A DNA stretch of 64,000 bases from Dryococelus australis (GCA_029891345.1 CM056999.1:26447418-26511417); one strand, 5' to 3'. Shown: positions 12,557 through 25,889, numbered from the stretch's first letter. Notes: generated by a model from the letters alone, not told the origin. Program-made: numbers and translations.

Positions 12557-12659
12557 CTGCTGAGGAATCAGTTTCGCCATTACTATTGGATCCGTAATCT
12601 TTATCTTCATCTACGTCGTCTAAACTCTCTTCTAACACTTTGTCTACAGCATTGTCCAT
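12557..12659 (-). CDS. Candidate first coding exon of an unknown gene
   Basis: On minus an ATG at 12659 opens a strongly acidic reading frame (MDNAVDKVLEESLDDVDEDK, then a Ser/Asn-rich stretch) of 34 codons. It runs directly into a good splice-donor sequence, GCAG|GTAATG, at 12557/12556. Acidic low-complexity N-termini like this occur in several insect proteins and in some transposases such as piggyBac types, so the identity is open. No second exon was found. The composition (GAA/GAT-rich, balanced third positions) differs from the surrounding AT-rich noise, which is why I list it. Confidence is low. Confidence 0.3.
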
Positions 12660-12769
12660 TTTCTCTTCGTACTATTACAACACTGCAACTGCAACTCATA
12701 TTTCAAAGCAACTCTATATAATTACCTCAAAACAGACATTAATGACTTACACCACTTGCATTCTCAGAC

Positions 12770-14110
12770 CCTTATATGTTGGATCAAAAACTGTCATATG
12801 TTAATATGCACGAGTTTTCATTTGTTTTTTCACACATATGTAAGAGGAAATTATCTTGCGACTCTGCTTTCAAATTTTATACGCCGTGTGCTTTGACTCA
12901 ATTAACATCTTGAAAATAAATATCCTCCACAACACATATATTAACTGCATTAGTAATTTGGCATGGGATGGTAGTTAAATACAGATTGAAAGTATTATAA
13001 TATAATATTAATTGTTAAGAAATATAACACATTATAGTGAACTGCAATGGTAGCTAATATTTCGTATTACTTAATTCCTCAAACAGAGTTAGAGAGTGGC
13101 ATAGTAGATAGTATATAAGTTCCGCGCCCCACTCTTGCCGTGCAGATTTTTAAAATACAGATTCTATAAGAGGGTGGTCTGTAATATAACAGAAATCAAA
13201 GAAACAACTATGGTTAATGCCGAAACATTTTTTAATATTTAACGATTACTCGAAATTTATTTATAACATCACTAACCAATGTAATGAAAACGTCGTTTAT
13301 TTGTTGGCATTGTGAAGGCCCTATGTTATAACCTGTCTTGCCAACACGCTACGAATGTTGTAAAATGTCAGTGAGCCTTCAGCTGGTAAATGGCTAGAAA
13401 GTGGTTGGCATCCGACTTATAACACGGCATTGGGCCAAGTGTCATTATGATGTTCTGGTAACATTATTTTCCGAACGTTGGCCAAACCTTGGAGCAAAAA
13501 TTTGGCCAACATTGGCCCAATCAAAAATTCTGCATGGGTAATGTTAGGCGTGTCATTGCAGACGAAAGTTCTGCCACTGAGGCCACTGATTGGCTGTTGG
13601 AGTACCTTACGAGTTACTGGTCAGTAACCTCAGTGCTGTTAATAAGAGTGTTCACATGGTTTGTTAGTATGCTAGTTTAGTACTAACTGTTCTATTTTTC
13701 TGTATAGTTGGTGTTCGTGTTACCAGAAGAACTTTTATGTTCGCTGTTCGGGTGGCAGTAATAGTTGCTATATCTATTATGAAAAGCATTTATTTCTGCT
13801 CTGGCTCGCCAAGGTACAGCAGAAATAGAAAAACGAACAAGACCAAAAACACACAGCAAAATAAAAATTACAAACATCGAAGAGTCTTGAGAATAATGAA
13901 TTCCAAAAGTGATATTCCTTTAGACCTATTGGTGACGAGATGATGTATCACGTAAGAAGTGCTCAGGTGCATGCACTTGGTAATCGAAATAAGGAAATCA
14001 CATTTACCCTCGAGTAGCCTGAACTATTGATACACGCAATATATACAGGGACAATAATCAATATCTCCATTTTCCTAATCAAATTTATTTATTTATTTTC
14101 GACATACTAG
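12770..14110. repeat. Repeat-like intergenic region with ttggcc words
   Basis: From about 13300 to 13570 the sequence repeats the words ttggcca, cattgggcca and aacattggccc, which suggests an old interspersed repeat, but I could not delimit ends or target duplications. The rest has no gene. The minus frame at 13692-13877 is a chance frame. Confidence 0.35.
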
Positions 14111-14264
14111 TTGTCTGCTCTTTGTCGTTCGTGTCGTTTCACAGAGAGCAACTGCTCTTTCTGCTACTTCACTGCTCGTGAAAAATATCACTTGCTCTCA
14201 GAGAGCAAAAAAAGCATACCTAGTAGAAATAATCCATATACTCGTCAGCAAGACTGATGTGACA

Positions 14265-14493
14265 GGGTTTGGGGCGCTCTGTTACAGACCCGGAGTTCCG
14301 CTACGCCGACGATATGGCAGGCATTCACGTGCTTGTGGGGCGTGCTCAGCGCAGTCTCTCTCGCCAGTTTTCGCGTGCCGGCAGCCTGGACGCCGCCCCC
14401 GGAGACAGCGTGCCCGCCTCTCCCGCCCCCGGTCGTGGCCGCTCCCACCTCCTGCGCCGCCAGTCACAGCCGCCCCCCGAGTCAGACGTCTGA
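14265..14493 (+). CDS. Candidate terminal exon of a host gene, C-terminal ESDV
   Basis: A sharply bounded GC-rich island in a region that is otherwise about two-thirds AT. The plus frame reads GRSVTDPEFRYADDMAGIHV, then an Arg/Ser-rich stretch (RSLSRQFSRAGSLD), a Pro/Ala-rich linker, RSHLLRRQS, and ends PPPESDV at a TGA (14491-14493). A possible splice acceptor (gtgacag) precedes the frame at 14265. The basic-Ser motifs resemble kinase or 14-3-3 sites, and the final ESDV fits a class I PDZ ligand (S/T-x-V at the C-terminus), as in ion channels and receptors. I do not recognise the gene. Overlapping frames on minus and in plus frame 2 are also open because of high GC, so coding status rests on the sensible C-terminus. 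Confidence 0.5.
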
Positions 14494-14499
14494 CACACG

Positions 14500-16491
14500 C
14501 TCAACACACACACTACTAATGCAGGGAAGATGAAGACACTAGGGAATGTATCCGCGTTTGTGGAGGTATTTTCCTGGCTTCGCGTGAGCTGATACTGCAA
14601 ACACTTATCTGCCAATGGCGCCAACGTGCAGTCACGCAAGTAGGTAACTTGTAATATCCACTTATTCTTCACTTCCCCCTCCCCCACGGACAGTGGCGCT
14701 CTTCCCCGTTTCTCTTACTAACTTCCTAATTCATTTAGGACTTTCAAAGTCAACCGTTGAATAATATCGCTGCCATTACCTGCATACGTCACTAACTGGC
14801 AAGCGGCCAGTAAAGTTGGCTACAACTCAAATAAAGGGTTGGGTAAATTTTTTCTGCGCAATTAAATGTCTTATTTTGCTTAATTTTATTCAATTATGCG
14901 TATAGGTGTAACACTGAGAAAATTGAAAAAATATTTGTTTTTGTGACTTGACCGATACAGGAATAAATTTATCCAGCCCATGGCAACATAAGTTTATATA
15001 TGATGGAAGAATATAAAATCTGGATATATATAGATCATAAGTAAACCTTTCAGTTTACTGTGAACAGTCTATAGATGACTAGCATAAGTTATTCAACTCG
15101 TTGCACGATGGCACCGCGAATAAATGGAAGCGACTACAGAGTTACCTTGTGTCGGGCCAGAAACTAGCTCCACAACTGCGAATAAATTCTTTTGTGGCTT
15201 CGTTTCTTCTGTACTGTTATGCATGTTAGCAGTATATAAATATGAAGACTAGAACATATATGTTTTTTTCTTTAAAAATTTAAAACGAAAAAACAAAATT
15301 ACATTGCTTAGTTACTAAAAATCCAGTTTATAAAATTCGAAATTTCATATTGTATCAATTATTAAATTAATTCGTGACACAAATATCATTTTTTCTAATG
15401 TCTTTTTAATCTCGTAATTAAAATTCCTTATTTTCTCAGAACAAAAAAAAATTATTATTATTTAAAAAAATTGTTTTGAATTCTTGATTTTTAAAGAAGA
15501 AATGTGTTGTCAGTCCCAAGGTCTCTCAAATAAGCACTACTGGGATTGAATAACTAACTATTGTAATTATAAATTGATTTGGAAATATTATAAGAAAAAG
15601 TATTATTGTTAAACAATCACGAACTATGAATAGAACATTTAACACCATTCATCAATTGGTCCTTCTTAATTTTTATTGGACCATGATGTGAAAGAAATTA
15701 CCCATTAAAAATATATCTATTAGAAAATATAATTTTAATTGATCATTAGAAATAAGTTTTATTTATTTAATTACCATAATCTGTACCAATAATTTGATAT
15801 TTTAATGTTTTATATTTGGATTTAACTTTAAATAATTTATTTTCATGTACTGGATTGAGCTGTTGGAATGTGATGATAACTGGATCAAATATTATTTATT
15901 TAAAAATTAATTATATTAATAGAAAATGGTTTAAAAAAAATTGAGACTAAAAAGTAGTAAAAGGTCAGCGAAGAAAAACATTTGTTTATATTCATTCACA
16001 TAAATATTCTAAAGAAATAGCACACACTAATACTTGTAAACATGTTCCAATGAATGAATTAGATAAACATAACAAACTAATCAAAAAATTCGAGACAGAA
16101 AACTAATAAAAATGCTTTGATATTTATGTGGCAAATATGTTTCCATAGTATAACTTGCAAAACAAAAAAAAAAACTATTATGCTGTAATAAGCAAAAAAA
16201 ATAAATTTAATAAAAAATTAAATTCGATGAATAAAGAATTTCAAATTATTTCCACCTCATGTTTAAACAAGAAATAAACGTTCACATTTATGTATAGTAT
16301 GTAGAAATGAAAAAGCAATAAATTATTACAAAAAATGAAGAATCAACTGAATAAAGAAATATCTAGGCTATGAATTTTAAAAGGATACACAAGCTTCGAA
16401 AAAGATGATTCATGGACGAATTTCAAAGTTCCTTCAAAATTTGCAAAGAGAAATACAGAAAAATTTTTACAATACAATATTGATTTTGATA

Positions 16492-16522
<31 letters not shown>

Positions 16523-17820
16523 TTATTTTTTTTTTTTTTATTTATTTATTTATTTATTTATTTATTTTTTTTTTTTTCAAAAAAAAATAATAGATAGTTT
16601 AAATTTAACTGAAAAGATACCTTTTTTCATATTCCAATTAAAAAGTGAATGAATAGTTTGAATAAGAAATTTAAAAAAATATATAATTAATAAATAAACA
16701 CCGCTTTTAAAACAACAATACCGGCATTTATTATTGAAAATATCGAATATTTTATAGCTCTTGGACAATTTTTAAAATAAATAAAAAAGTAATTATTTAA
16801 TAAATTAATAACTTTTTCAATTGAAATAATATGATTAATGTTATAAATATGTATCTAGTATTCAACACTTTATTTGTTTTTCAGGAAAATTTACAAGAAA
16901 TACATTCAACAACTAGGACTACAATATTTTAATAATTAACAAATCTAAACAGAACCTTAAATAATCTACTTAATGAAATTTCAACAAAACTTGCTGAATT
17001 TGAAGCAGAAGGTTCTGGTTGATCATTAGATTCTACGAATAGTCTTGAATAATGAGTAAATAAATATCATTAATTAAATGTAAAGAAACATGTATAAACT
17101 CCGAAAAATAATTATTTAAAAACATTCATTTATTCTATAAATTCAGCTTAACATCCAACAACGGATCACATTGTTGAAATTTCAAAATAAATAGTTATTT
17201 AATTTTTTAATTTAGATAAATTTTAGAAAGATTTGAAGAGCAATTAAAAATGTTTAATCTAAACTTGAAAAGATGATGGACTTTTTTCAGCTAATATTAA
17301 TAGTTTTAATAAATATTTTGGAAGAAAATAAAAAAATTTAAGACATTAAATTTTAAATATTTGATTAGTTTTGGATTAAAGTTTTGTCAACATTAAATTC
17401 ACCCCGCAATTATAAATACAATAGAAAACTATTCCTTGTGGTATATGTTTAAGAATATTTTATTCTAAGGAAACAATAGATTAATATGGAGAGTATTGTT
17501 TAAAAATGTATGTTGTGAAATTAAAAATTTCCGAGCTTAGAGAAAAATATTTTTAATTATTATATTTATTGATTAAAAGTTCTGTTTACAATTTAAGCTG
17601 ATTCTGAGTGGTCATTTCGAAATATAGATAACGTGACCAAATTCTCAAAAAGATTAATATAATAAAATATTAAAGACATGAACGAAAAAGATATTCTTAT
17701 TTTATTAAGTATTAAAATGATAATTATGAAATAAAATAAAATATATCGCTGAAAATACACCAAAGGCTTCCATGGAAATATTAATGAAGTATCTTTAAAG
17801 CTAAAAAAAAAAAACTGTGG
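14500..17820. other. AT-rich intergenic DNA
   Basis: No gene. Composition becomes extremely AT-rich after about 15200. Simple repeats occur near 16490-16515 (TA)n and 16515-16580 (T-runs and ttta repeats). Sequence from about 17000 onward may be decayed Polinton flank, but I cannot identify a terminal inverted repeat. Confidence 0.5.
16488..16580. repeat. (TA)n followed by (TTTA)n and T-runs
   Basis: A perfect TA tract merges into T-runs and a ttta tetranucleotide array. The apparent 61-codon frame across it is composed of I/Y/F low complexity and is not a gene. Confidence 0.9.
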
Positions 17821-17834
17821 AAGAACAAAAAGAA

Positions 17835-19265
17835 TGTGTTGAAGCATAAATATGTCATATATGTGGAGAGAAGTTATAAAATGTTCCAAAAACTATATTA
17901 TACATTTAAAAATTAATGTTAACCATTTTAAAAATGAAATTATATAAAAATTAATAAAATAAATAATATAAAATGCATAAAGATTATAAAACCAATTCTA
18001 GTAACACTCGAAAATCTTAGAAAAAATTGACGAAAATAAAAGAGCATAATCACTTAATAGAAATACATCGATGAGCAGCACATTGCTATTATAATGTAAA
18101 TTATTAAATACTGATAATTTTATATATATTTATATCAACAATTTATCATTTATTACCTAAACAACTCAGAAAATATATTGAAACCCATATATATATAAAA
18201 CCTATTACAAAAAGAAATTTTATTTTAATACTAATAAATTTAATAATTGTTTAGAAATAAGATTTATGGCATCCTTTAAATTAGTATGTTCAAGTATAAA
18301 TCCATTGTCCAAATTCCTTATAAAGGACAGATTGGCAAAACATCACAAAATTATAATGTTACAATTTGATATAATGGTTTTAAATGTTTTCATTGCCATA
18401 AATATATGGCTTCAATAAAAATCAAAGGAACTAAAATACCATATATAATTAATGGTATTTAAAATTAAATTAATATTTTCTCCTAAAAATTACAACTAAA
18501 TAAGAAAGTACAAAACAAGTTATTGTTAATTTATATAAATATACAAGTTTTTGTAACAAATCACTAAATCAGATGTATTATTTAAATCTGATAGTGTCGA
18601 CATTATTAGAAATGGTTGTTTAACAACTTATAAACCAAGTCAATTCTGGTATTTTACAGATCTAAATTTTTCTTGGGATTCAATGCAAAAACAACAAAAA
18701 TTTAATTAATACGATTAAATAAATATTTATTATAATGTTTGTAAAATGCTGACACATAATGGTTATGTAAGAGCAAAAAATAAGTTCTAAAATAATTTTT
18801 ACAAAAATATAATTTTAATTCTTTTATACAATTAGGTGTGAATAATTTATGTGGCTGGGATATGTCACAATATTTACTATGTGGAGAATTGAAATGGGTG
18901 AGAAAATGTTATGTATAAGGATACAAGAATACAATAAATATCCAAGAAAGGACTTACAATGTTAGGTTTCAAAAGTAATTAGCAATATCCTAAAAATGTA
19001 CATAATAATAAAGGTTTTCCATTCGATCCAGGATGTTACAAACAATTAAAAACGATTTGGGAAAGTAAAAAGCTAATAGTGACTAACAATATCAAAGTAT
19101 TTAATGATAAACCACACAATAAAACTATTTTAACAAATGCCAAGTATTATAAAGGAAATTATTATTTAATGACCTTAAGAAGTATACAAAAATGTTTAAT
19201 AAAAAATTCATTTAAAAAAATGTTAATATGTGTGGTTAAATTATTACTTATAAATGTAACATGTT
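17835..19265 (+). pseudogene. Polinton 1 protein-primed DNA polymerase B, decayed
   Basis: Remnant of a family B protein-primed polymerase of Polinton type. In order on plus: a Cys/His segment ICHICGEK (about 17850), then HNHLIEIHR and AAHCYYNVNY (about 18043-18105), matching the zinc-binding HNH-like insert seen in Polinton polymerases. Next is KSDVLFKSDSVDIIRNGCL and NFSWDSMQK (about 18570-18690), the finger/palm approach. Then comes GVNNLCGWDMSQYLLCGELK at about 18838-18897, the palm motif A region. At the motif A catalytic aspartate position the codon is GGT (Gly), so the enzyme is dead. A stretch at 19079-19260 may continue the thumb region. Many stops and frameshifts separate these blocks. 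The gene faces the minus-strand integrase remnant at 23.5 kb, the same convergent layout as in Polinton 2. Confidence 0.8.
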
Positions 19266-19269
19266 AAGC

Positions 19270-22200
19270 TTTAAATATTTTATTCAAAATTGTATTATTT
19301 GTTTACAGCAGTATGCAAATTTATAGATAACATTTCATTAAATGTTAATAAATTACAAATAAAATTAAACTGAACTTACAATATAGTATTTAGGATGTTT
19401 AAAAAAATATAATTCATAATCTGGAAATTTAATTATTTATCAAATGTTTAAATGATTTTATACTAGAAGCTGAATTACATAATTTAATTAAATGTGTTAG
19501 AAATATATCTTACAATCGATATTACAATATTATAAACCAAACAAAGAAATATTATTATTCTCTATTTTCAATTCAAAGTGTTGTAAATAACTTTCTATTG
19601 TTATTATTTTTTTATTAATTTAAAACAAAAAAGTAAAAAATTATAAAGAAATACAACTTTAAATAACCTATTACAATTGAAATCTCAGTCCTGTTAAAAC
19701 TGATTTTGATAGTTTAAGTAAAACTATGTGAACAATTCAATTTTATTTAGTGAATAATTTGAACTCATAATAATATTACATAAGGAATATATTTATTGGA
19801 ATTTTTAGGTAGTTGTTCAGAGGCATAAAAAAATATTATTTTTATGACAATCCTACCAAAATTAACAGATAAATTGATTTAACAACATTTTCATATGATT
19901 CAAAAATAGTATTAAAAACTCGAAACAATATAAAGCATTAATATTACAGTATAAAAAGATTATCACAGAATAATTTCAACAATATTGTTATAATAGGATT
20001 TATATTATATTTTTTAATATATTTTTTTTAAATTCAATACTAGAAGATAAATTTGCAGTATGGAATTCATGTTATAAATATATGCTTTATACTTTTATTT
20101 TAATATATATATAAAATAAATGATTTAACATAAGTATATAAATGTTAACATTTATAATTATTAATTAAGAAAAAGGGGCATATTCTTACTAGTAATATAA
20201 AATATTTCTTGTATCACTAGTATTATTTCTCATACTTTTCTGTTTTACTTATCTGCTACCAGACAAAATATGATATCGAAATAAAAATATATTTCACAGT
20301 ATAATTTTATACAGGTAAATATTTTTCTTCAAATATAACTTCCAAACTATCCCAATATCATACTTTTTGGTTGCGCAATTGATAAAAGAAAATATTTCAA
20401 AAGAATATGAGAACAAAAATCTATTTGAGATTTTCATAAAATTAATATTATAATTTACTTTTTAATAATGAGTGCTGCATAATTAAAAATTCAAATGTAC
20501 GATAAAATATATGTTTTTTTTATATTTCAATTTTCGTAAATATTTTTATTTTAAAAACTATAAGACAATATTTTTTTATACTTAGATATATAATATAAAA
20601 TATATTCAGAATATATAATGTTTTATTACCTACTGTTAAGGATATGAAAGTACTTAATAAAAAAATAGTAAAAACATAAAATATTATTAAATAGTGTTAT
20701 TTTGTATTTTATTATTTATTATATAGAATACTTTAAAATCAAGAGAGTCTCACTTGTACTTTAAAAAATTTTAAAGATATTTTTTACTGTTTTGAAAATT
20801 ATTCAAATCATATTTTTTTTAATGAAGTATTATTATATCTCAAGAAACAAAAGTGAAGTTGATATGGCTGATAGGGAATTAAATATTTTTGAGTATATTA
20901 TTAATTAGTTACTAAATTGATTAAATTTAAGTTCATGTTGGAAATATTTGGATTCCTTTTTTTGAAAATAATCTAATAAATTACTATATTTTTAAATCTA
21001 CGTATCATATTTTAGGGCTTAAAAAATTACAATTTCAATTTAAATAGGTAAAGATATATGTATTATTTTTCTTAAAAGAGTAACTATTTGCTTATGTTGG
21101 AATCAGAAATGACAATCATTTATCTATAGAATATGAATATATTCAAAAACATCGATTTTGTATAAAATTTGATATTCCTAGATAATCTGTTGGGGAGATT
21201 TAAACTAAACAATGTAAATAGCCATATTGTTAAGGTTTAGAAAAAACACTGATTTATTATACAAAATATGCAGCAAACTAGCAAAGTGAAAAATAATAAT
21301 AGCATAATTAATTCAATTAAATAAACCAGAAATAGAATCTGAAAATAAATAAATAAAGTTTTCATTAAAACTATAAATTAAAGACAAGTAATTACAAACA
21401 ATGATAGAAATATATTTAATAAATATTAAATGAAAACATTTAAAAATGTAAGAAACAATATTGTTTAAGTAGTTACATCAAATTTATTACAGAAAAAATG
21501 GTGGACATTAAAATTAATTAAAGAATATCAACATATAATACTGGAGAACATCCAACTAATAATTTTTTGTGGTTAATGTGAAACATGTGTTTATTAGGAA
21601 ACATTTACAATAAATATTTAAAGTCACTTTTAATGTCTTTAAAGTACAAAATTACAAATTAATTGTATAGTCCGAATATAAGTGATACCGAACACTACTT
21701 GTATTATAAAAAATTAATTTATATTGTGAAAATATTTAAGATAAAATGCATGATAGTAGTATATAAAAACCACATATATTACGACCTTTAAAAATAACAC
21801 ATTAAATCACAAATAAAATGAACTATAAAGTTATAAATAGTATTGTAATTAAGAAGATTTATCAAAAATAACCTATACAATATACAATGATTTGGAACAA
21901 GAACTATAGTACAAAGGATAACTATTAAAGAGAAATATAAAGTGTTATAAAATAGGTAAAACAATATCTGTTTGGGCCAATTCACAATCAATCATAAAAC
22001 ATATAAATACCAATGTTTACCCAGAATGGAATTACTAAAATTAATCCAAAATTAAATCTAAAAATATCAATCTTCACTAAAATGGTTATTGTTCAATAAC
22101 TTTATCATAAATATAATCTATTTGTTCCCAACCATGATTTTACAGAGGTATCTATGCATTTTCTTATATTTTATTCCAGGGATGTAAAATAATTAAGTAA

Positions 22201-22395
22201 AATAGGGGAGCTAGATCCTTTTAATTTATGAGTTCCATTTATGTTAAATTAATATTACACGATAATGTAATTTAAAATTGAAAAGCGAATATTAAATTGG
22301 AATTATATCCTATGTTATTCATTGGTTCAAAATTTAAATTATTAAAACAAATTTAGTTTATAATAATTTTAACTTCTTATTGTATACATTTGTAT
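19270..22395. other. Decayed AT-rich interior of Polinton 1
   Basis: By synteny with the second element this stretch should hold the polymerase C-terminus, a minor capsid gene and the packaging ATPase, but I recognise none of their motifs. Short phrases such as SEVDMADRELNIFEYIIN (about 20850) and NDNHLSIEYEYIQKHRF (about 21110) look protein-like without a family match. AT content is extreme throughout. Confidence 0.4.
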
Positions 22396-22399
22396 ACAA

Positions 22400-22633
22400 A
22401 TGTATACGGACATAAACATGAAAAACAAGTTTCTTGTTTTAAATGATCGAAAAGCGTTGTTCATTTTAGATTATAGTAACACTACATGGTTTAAAGGAAA
22501 ATATGTTTCAAATACTTCACAGCACAATGACACAAATCATGCTATTAGAATAAATATTGACAATGATAATACAAATAATTGTTCTAATTTAAGACCAGTC
22601 TCCAGATGGGTCAAACATTTAATGAAAAAATAA
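22400..22633 (+). CDS. Short unassigned ORF
   Basis: An uninterrupted 77-codon frame from an ATG, with N, T and K richness (for example NKFLVLNDRKALFILDYS, and an Asn/Asp-rich middle). It is longer than most frames in this very AT-rich stretch, but has no recognised domain. It sits between the polymerase remnant and the integrase tail of Polinton 1, so it may be a leftover of that element. It could equally be a chance frame. Confidence 0.2.
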   Translation: MYTDINMKNKFLVLNDRKALFILDYSNTTWFKGKYVSNTSQHNDTNHAIRINIDNDNTNNCSNLRPVSRWVKHLMKK

Positions 22634-23450
22634 AAATACTTCTGATATAAATAAACATAACTTCTATTTTTTTATTTTTTTTATATCAAAATTACCAGCT
22701 GTTAAATAATTATAAAAATTGCATACACATGAAGTTTTACTTTTAACATGAAAATCCCATGAATATAAACTTAAAAATAAAATTGTATACTTACAAATAG
22801 TATTCAGTCATTGAAAATAAACAAGTAAAATTATAGATGATCAATAATAATTTACAGGGCTCTGGTAGTGATGCAGTAAGCATAATAAATAAAATAAATA
22901 TTGAAATTGATCTATCGGTAATTATTAAATAATATTATGAATTTATAGTAAGAAAAATGAATCGAAGAATTAATTTAAGGAGACAAAATACCATTCCACA
23001 AACTCAAAATTGTAAACGAATGCCACATTTATAACTTTAAAAATTGTTTGACAATAATATTTATTATAATTATACTTTTATCAGATAAGAAAGAAAAAAA
23101 CTAACATTATGTTATATGCAGTACAAGATAGGCATTGGAATTGCGAATAACTTTTGCATGTTAAACATTATCCCAATTCTATAAATGTATATCAAAGAAT
23201 GAAATAAGCATTAAGACAATATCATAATTCGTGGAAATAATTTTCGAATAAATAATGAAATTCCTACAGAAAATAAATAATTACAAAGAATGAACAGACT
23301 CCATGACTAGAAAAATAACATAAATATTTTTTACCATTTGGTTTTACAGTTCTTTCAGCCAAATATTTATCGGAATATAAACTTTTCAAAATTTGAAATT
23401 CATGAAATTTTTCTTTTTTTCTTCACCATTCATTAATTGTATGATATAAT

Positions 23451-23735
23451 TTAGTACACTGGGCTATAAGTTTGAAACAATTTTAAATAATTCAGTGGAC
23501 AATTTTTTTGTGTATAATTTTCAAATTTTTTCTTTGCAGTACCAATACTAATATCATCAATTTTATATTCAAGTTCAAGTGTCTGGATGCAAATACTTGG
23601 GATTTTTAAAAAATTTATTTCTTTATCAACTTCAAAGGGTTTCATTCTAATTATCCAAAGTTTTCTACTGTTAAATTCTTTTAACAAATCATCTAATGTT
23701 TCAACCATTCATAATTCCCTTCTTCAAAATTTCTT
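23451..23735 (-). pseudogene. Polinton 1 integrase, C-terminal fragment
   Basis: On minus an 85-codon open frame starts MVETLDDLLKEFNSRKLWII and continues RMKPFEVDKEI, LELEYKIDDISIG and KKKFENYTQKNCPLNYLKLF. The order and spacing match the integrase tail of Polinton 2 at 36340-36560 (an R-T/M-I-x-MKPFEV block, then a short beta-rich K-x-D/S-D-x-V/I block, then a K-K-x-F-E/K block). That is the region between the catalytic core and the C-terminal DNA-binding fold of retroviral-like integrases in Polintons. The catalytic core with its acidic residues is not found upstream on minus, where the sequence (23.75-24.25 kb) reads as other, unassigned text. The retained part is therefore non-catalytic. 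Confidence 0.65.
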
Positions 23736-24312
23736 TAATGAATTTCTATTAAAATTTTAACAACAAATGCTTGAAGAATTTGTTGTTCAAGGCATATTTA
23801 TCTTAATTTTGTGCATTAGAATTCTGTAAAATTATAATTTTGTAAATTTGTCGATGTTAGATTTTTGTAAAGTAATTCAAAAACTTGTAAAGCATTACCG
23901 CTATATTTTTTAATGAGAAAGCGAAATTTCCAGATTCAAATTCAACTGTATCAGCTTGCTATGTAACAAATTCCAAATGAATAGCTTATCTTACAGGGAA
24001 TTTTTTTACCGTTTTTGCAGTTCCTTAAGTATGCATGAATAGAACAAATATTTTTCATTTTTTAGATGCTGATTTTTGAGTTCACAGATTGAATATCTGA
24101 TGAATAAGTTTACCATTTTTTGCATTTCCTAATTTTATAAAATAATTTCTTGTGACTATTTTGCACTTCAAATACCAAATTTTATAAATTTAATAAAATA
24201 TTTTTTTATATATTTTGAAAATTATGAACATAGAAATATTTACTTCATAGCCTTAAGCGACTTCTATTTCATCAACTAATTTAAAAACTATTTGCTCTCC
24301 TTTTTTTTGGGG

Positions 24313-24564
24313 AAGGGGGGCTCGGTATCTGAGCGATTAGCATGCTCGCTTCCTACCAAGACGAACCGGGCTCAATCCTTGCCCAGGTCACCGGATTTTC
24401 GCAAGTGGGTTGTGCCTGACGATGCCATTGGTCGGCAGGTCTTCTCCAGGATCACTCATTTCACCCGCCCCTTCATTCTGGTACCACTCACATTCACTTT
24501 TATCACCCTCGTTGGCTCTCAAGACCTCGCTGTTAAGTGTTGCCCAAATCTCTTTGCTCACTAA
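24313..24564 (+). repeat. tRNA-derived SINE
   Basis: The head at about 24318-24390 is tRNA-like. It has an A-box-like tctgagcgattagcatg near its start and a B-box-like gggctcaatcc downstream, typical RNA polymerase III internal promoter spacing. The tRNA-unrelated body extends to roughly 24560 and is much more GC-rich than the surroundings, with the words ttgtgcctgacgatgcc and ggcaggtcttctcc. The apparent 90-codon frame across it is a by-product. It lies in the decayed Polinton 1 and so inserted after that element. Confidence 0.75.
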
Positions 24565-25089
24565 CAGCTCTTTTTATAATCAATAATATTGAAAAATCGA
24601 TATCATGACCTCTTATTACTGTTAATCAAATCGATTACTCACAAACAACTGTGCTAACTCTTAAGACCGAACAATAAAAAGAAATGAAAAATAACATAAT
24701 CTAGAATAACATAATCCTTGAGTTATCGTTACAGTTAAAAGTATTGTTTCTATTCGATTAGATTGAAAATAATTTAAGTTTATGGCATCATTTGCAGCAA
24801 CAGAATTTGCAAGCATATTTTTAATATTTTGTTTTCATACATGTGATTTATATGTTTCAATATTATTTTGTGGAATGTCAAATTACCATAAATAATGGTT
24901 TATGTAATAAACTTTAGATAAATGATTCTGTATTCCAATAACAGTTTCTATTTAATTGTATGGAAGTGATTTTTTTAGCATCACTGACTACTTTAAATGG
25001 TGAAGTCATTTTAATATCTTAATTATGATATAAAATTATTGGAAATTTTAGTAATTATTATTTTTTCTCCAAATTTAATTTCAATGTTT

Positions 25090-25560
25090 CTTTTCATTTT
25101 GATAATGTACATGATTGTTTTTAAGATGTTCTTTCAACTAATTTTTTTAAGGCATCTTTGTCTAAATTATCAAATTTTTCATCATTAAATATTTGTGATT
25201 CAGCCATTATAATTGACTTTTTTTAATATGTAATACACTATATGTTTGCTCATGTATATCAAATATAACTTTTAAATTATCATAGTTTATGTTAAAATCA
25301 TTACCACAATTAATCATCAGAGATTAATTAAGAGATGTTAACACATTTTTCAAAGGAACATCAAAATTAAATTCATAACATTTTGTTATTGTTATCAAGA
25401 AATGCAGTTTTTAAAGGGCCAATCTCGACATAAGAAGTTATTATGCTATTATGATCAGATATCTTCATGTTTTTGGGATAAGATCACTCAACATTTTTTA
25501 TACATCCCTGTATTCTTACAAAATACACTAGGTTGTCATTTTTAATATAATTAATACAGT
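25090..25560 (-). pseudogene. Unassigned protein remnant of Polinton 1
   Basis: Minus-strand phrases with protein character occur in shifting frames: SDHNSIITSYVEIGPLKTAF, then CYEFNFDVPLKNVLTSLN, then NDFNINYDNLKVIFDIHEQT, and finally an ATG-initiated MAESQIFNDEKFDNLDKDAL (about 25208-25120). They lie between the protease (26.0 kb) and the integrase tail (23.6 kb), the position of the unassigned gene at 34853-35396 in Polinton 2. I see no clear sequence match between the two and do not assign a function. Confidence 0.4.
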
Positions 25561-25889
25561 TTTTAAAGATGACCCTTTTTCAAAAACACAATTTTTTTAA
25601 TTTTTAATGTAATTATCCAAAATGGACTAATAATCAAAGATTTTTAATATTTTTAATATTTAACTGATTTAATATAGCACTAATAGTAATAGTAATTTAC
25701 AATAATAATGTATAAACATTTTTATTTAATTCACCAATTAGATTTTGGTGATAAATATTGGTCCTTTCTTCAAAATATAATCAAAAATTATGTTTTGGGT
25801 TACATTATTTTATTTTATTGCCAGTTATAATAATTGGCCCAACAACTGATAAACATCTTCCCATACAAATCTGCCATTTAATAAGAAAA

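Noticed and set aside
13692..13943. Frames on both strands, one with a hydrophobic start resembling a signal peptide
   Set aside because: The two frames are antisense to each other in a compositionally ordinary stretch, with no conserved feature.
16405..16590. 61-codon plus frame
   Set aside because: Composed of TA and TTTA repeats giving I/Y/F runs.
17593..17889. 98-codon minus frame overlapping the start of the Polinton 1 polymerase
   Set aside because: Antisense, F/I/L-rich, no motif. The plus strand carries the Cys/His polymerase block.
24292..24564. 90-codon plus frame
   Set aside because: Lies wholly within a tRNA-derived SINE. Open only because the SINE is GC-rich.
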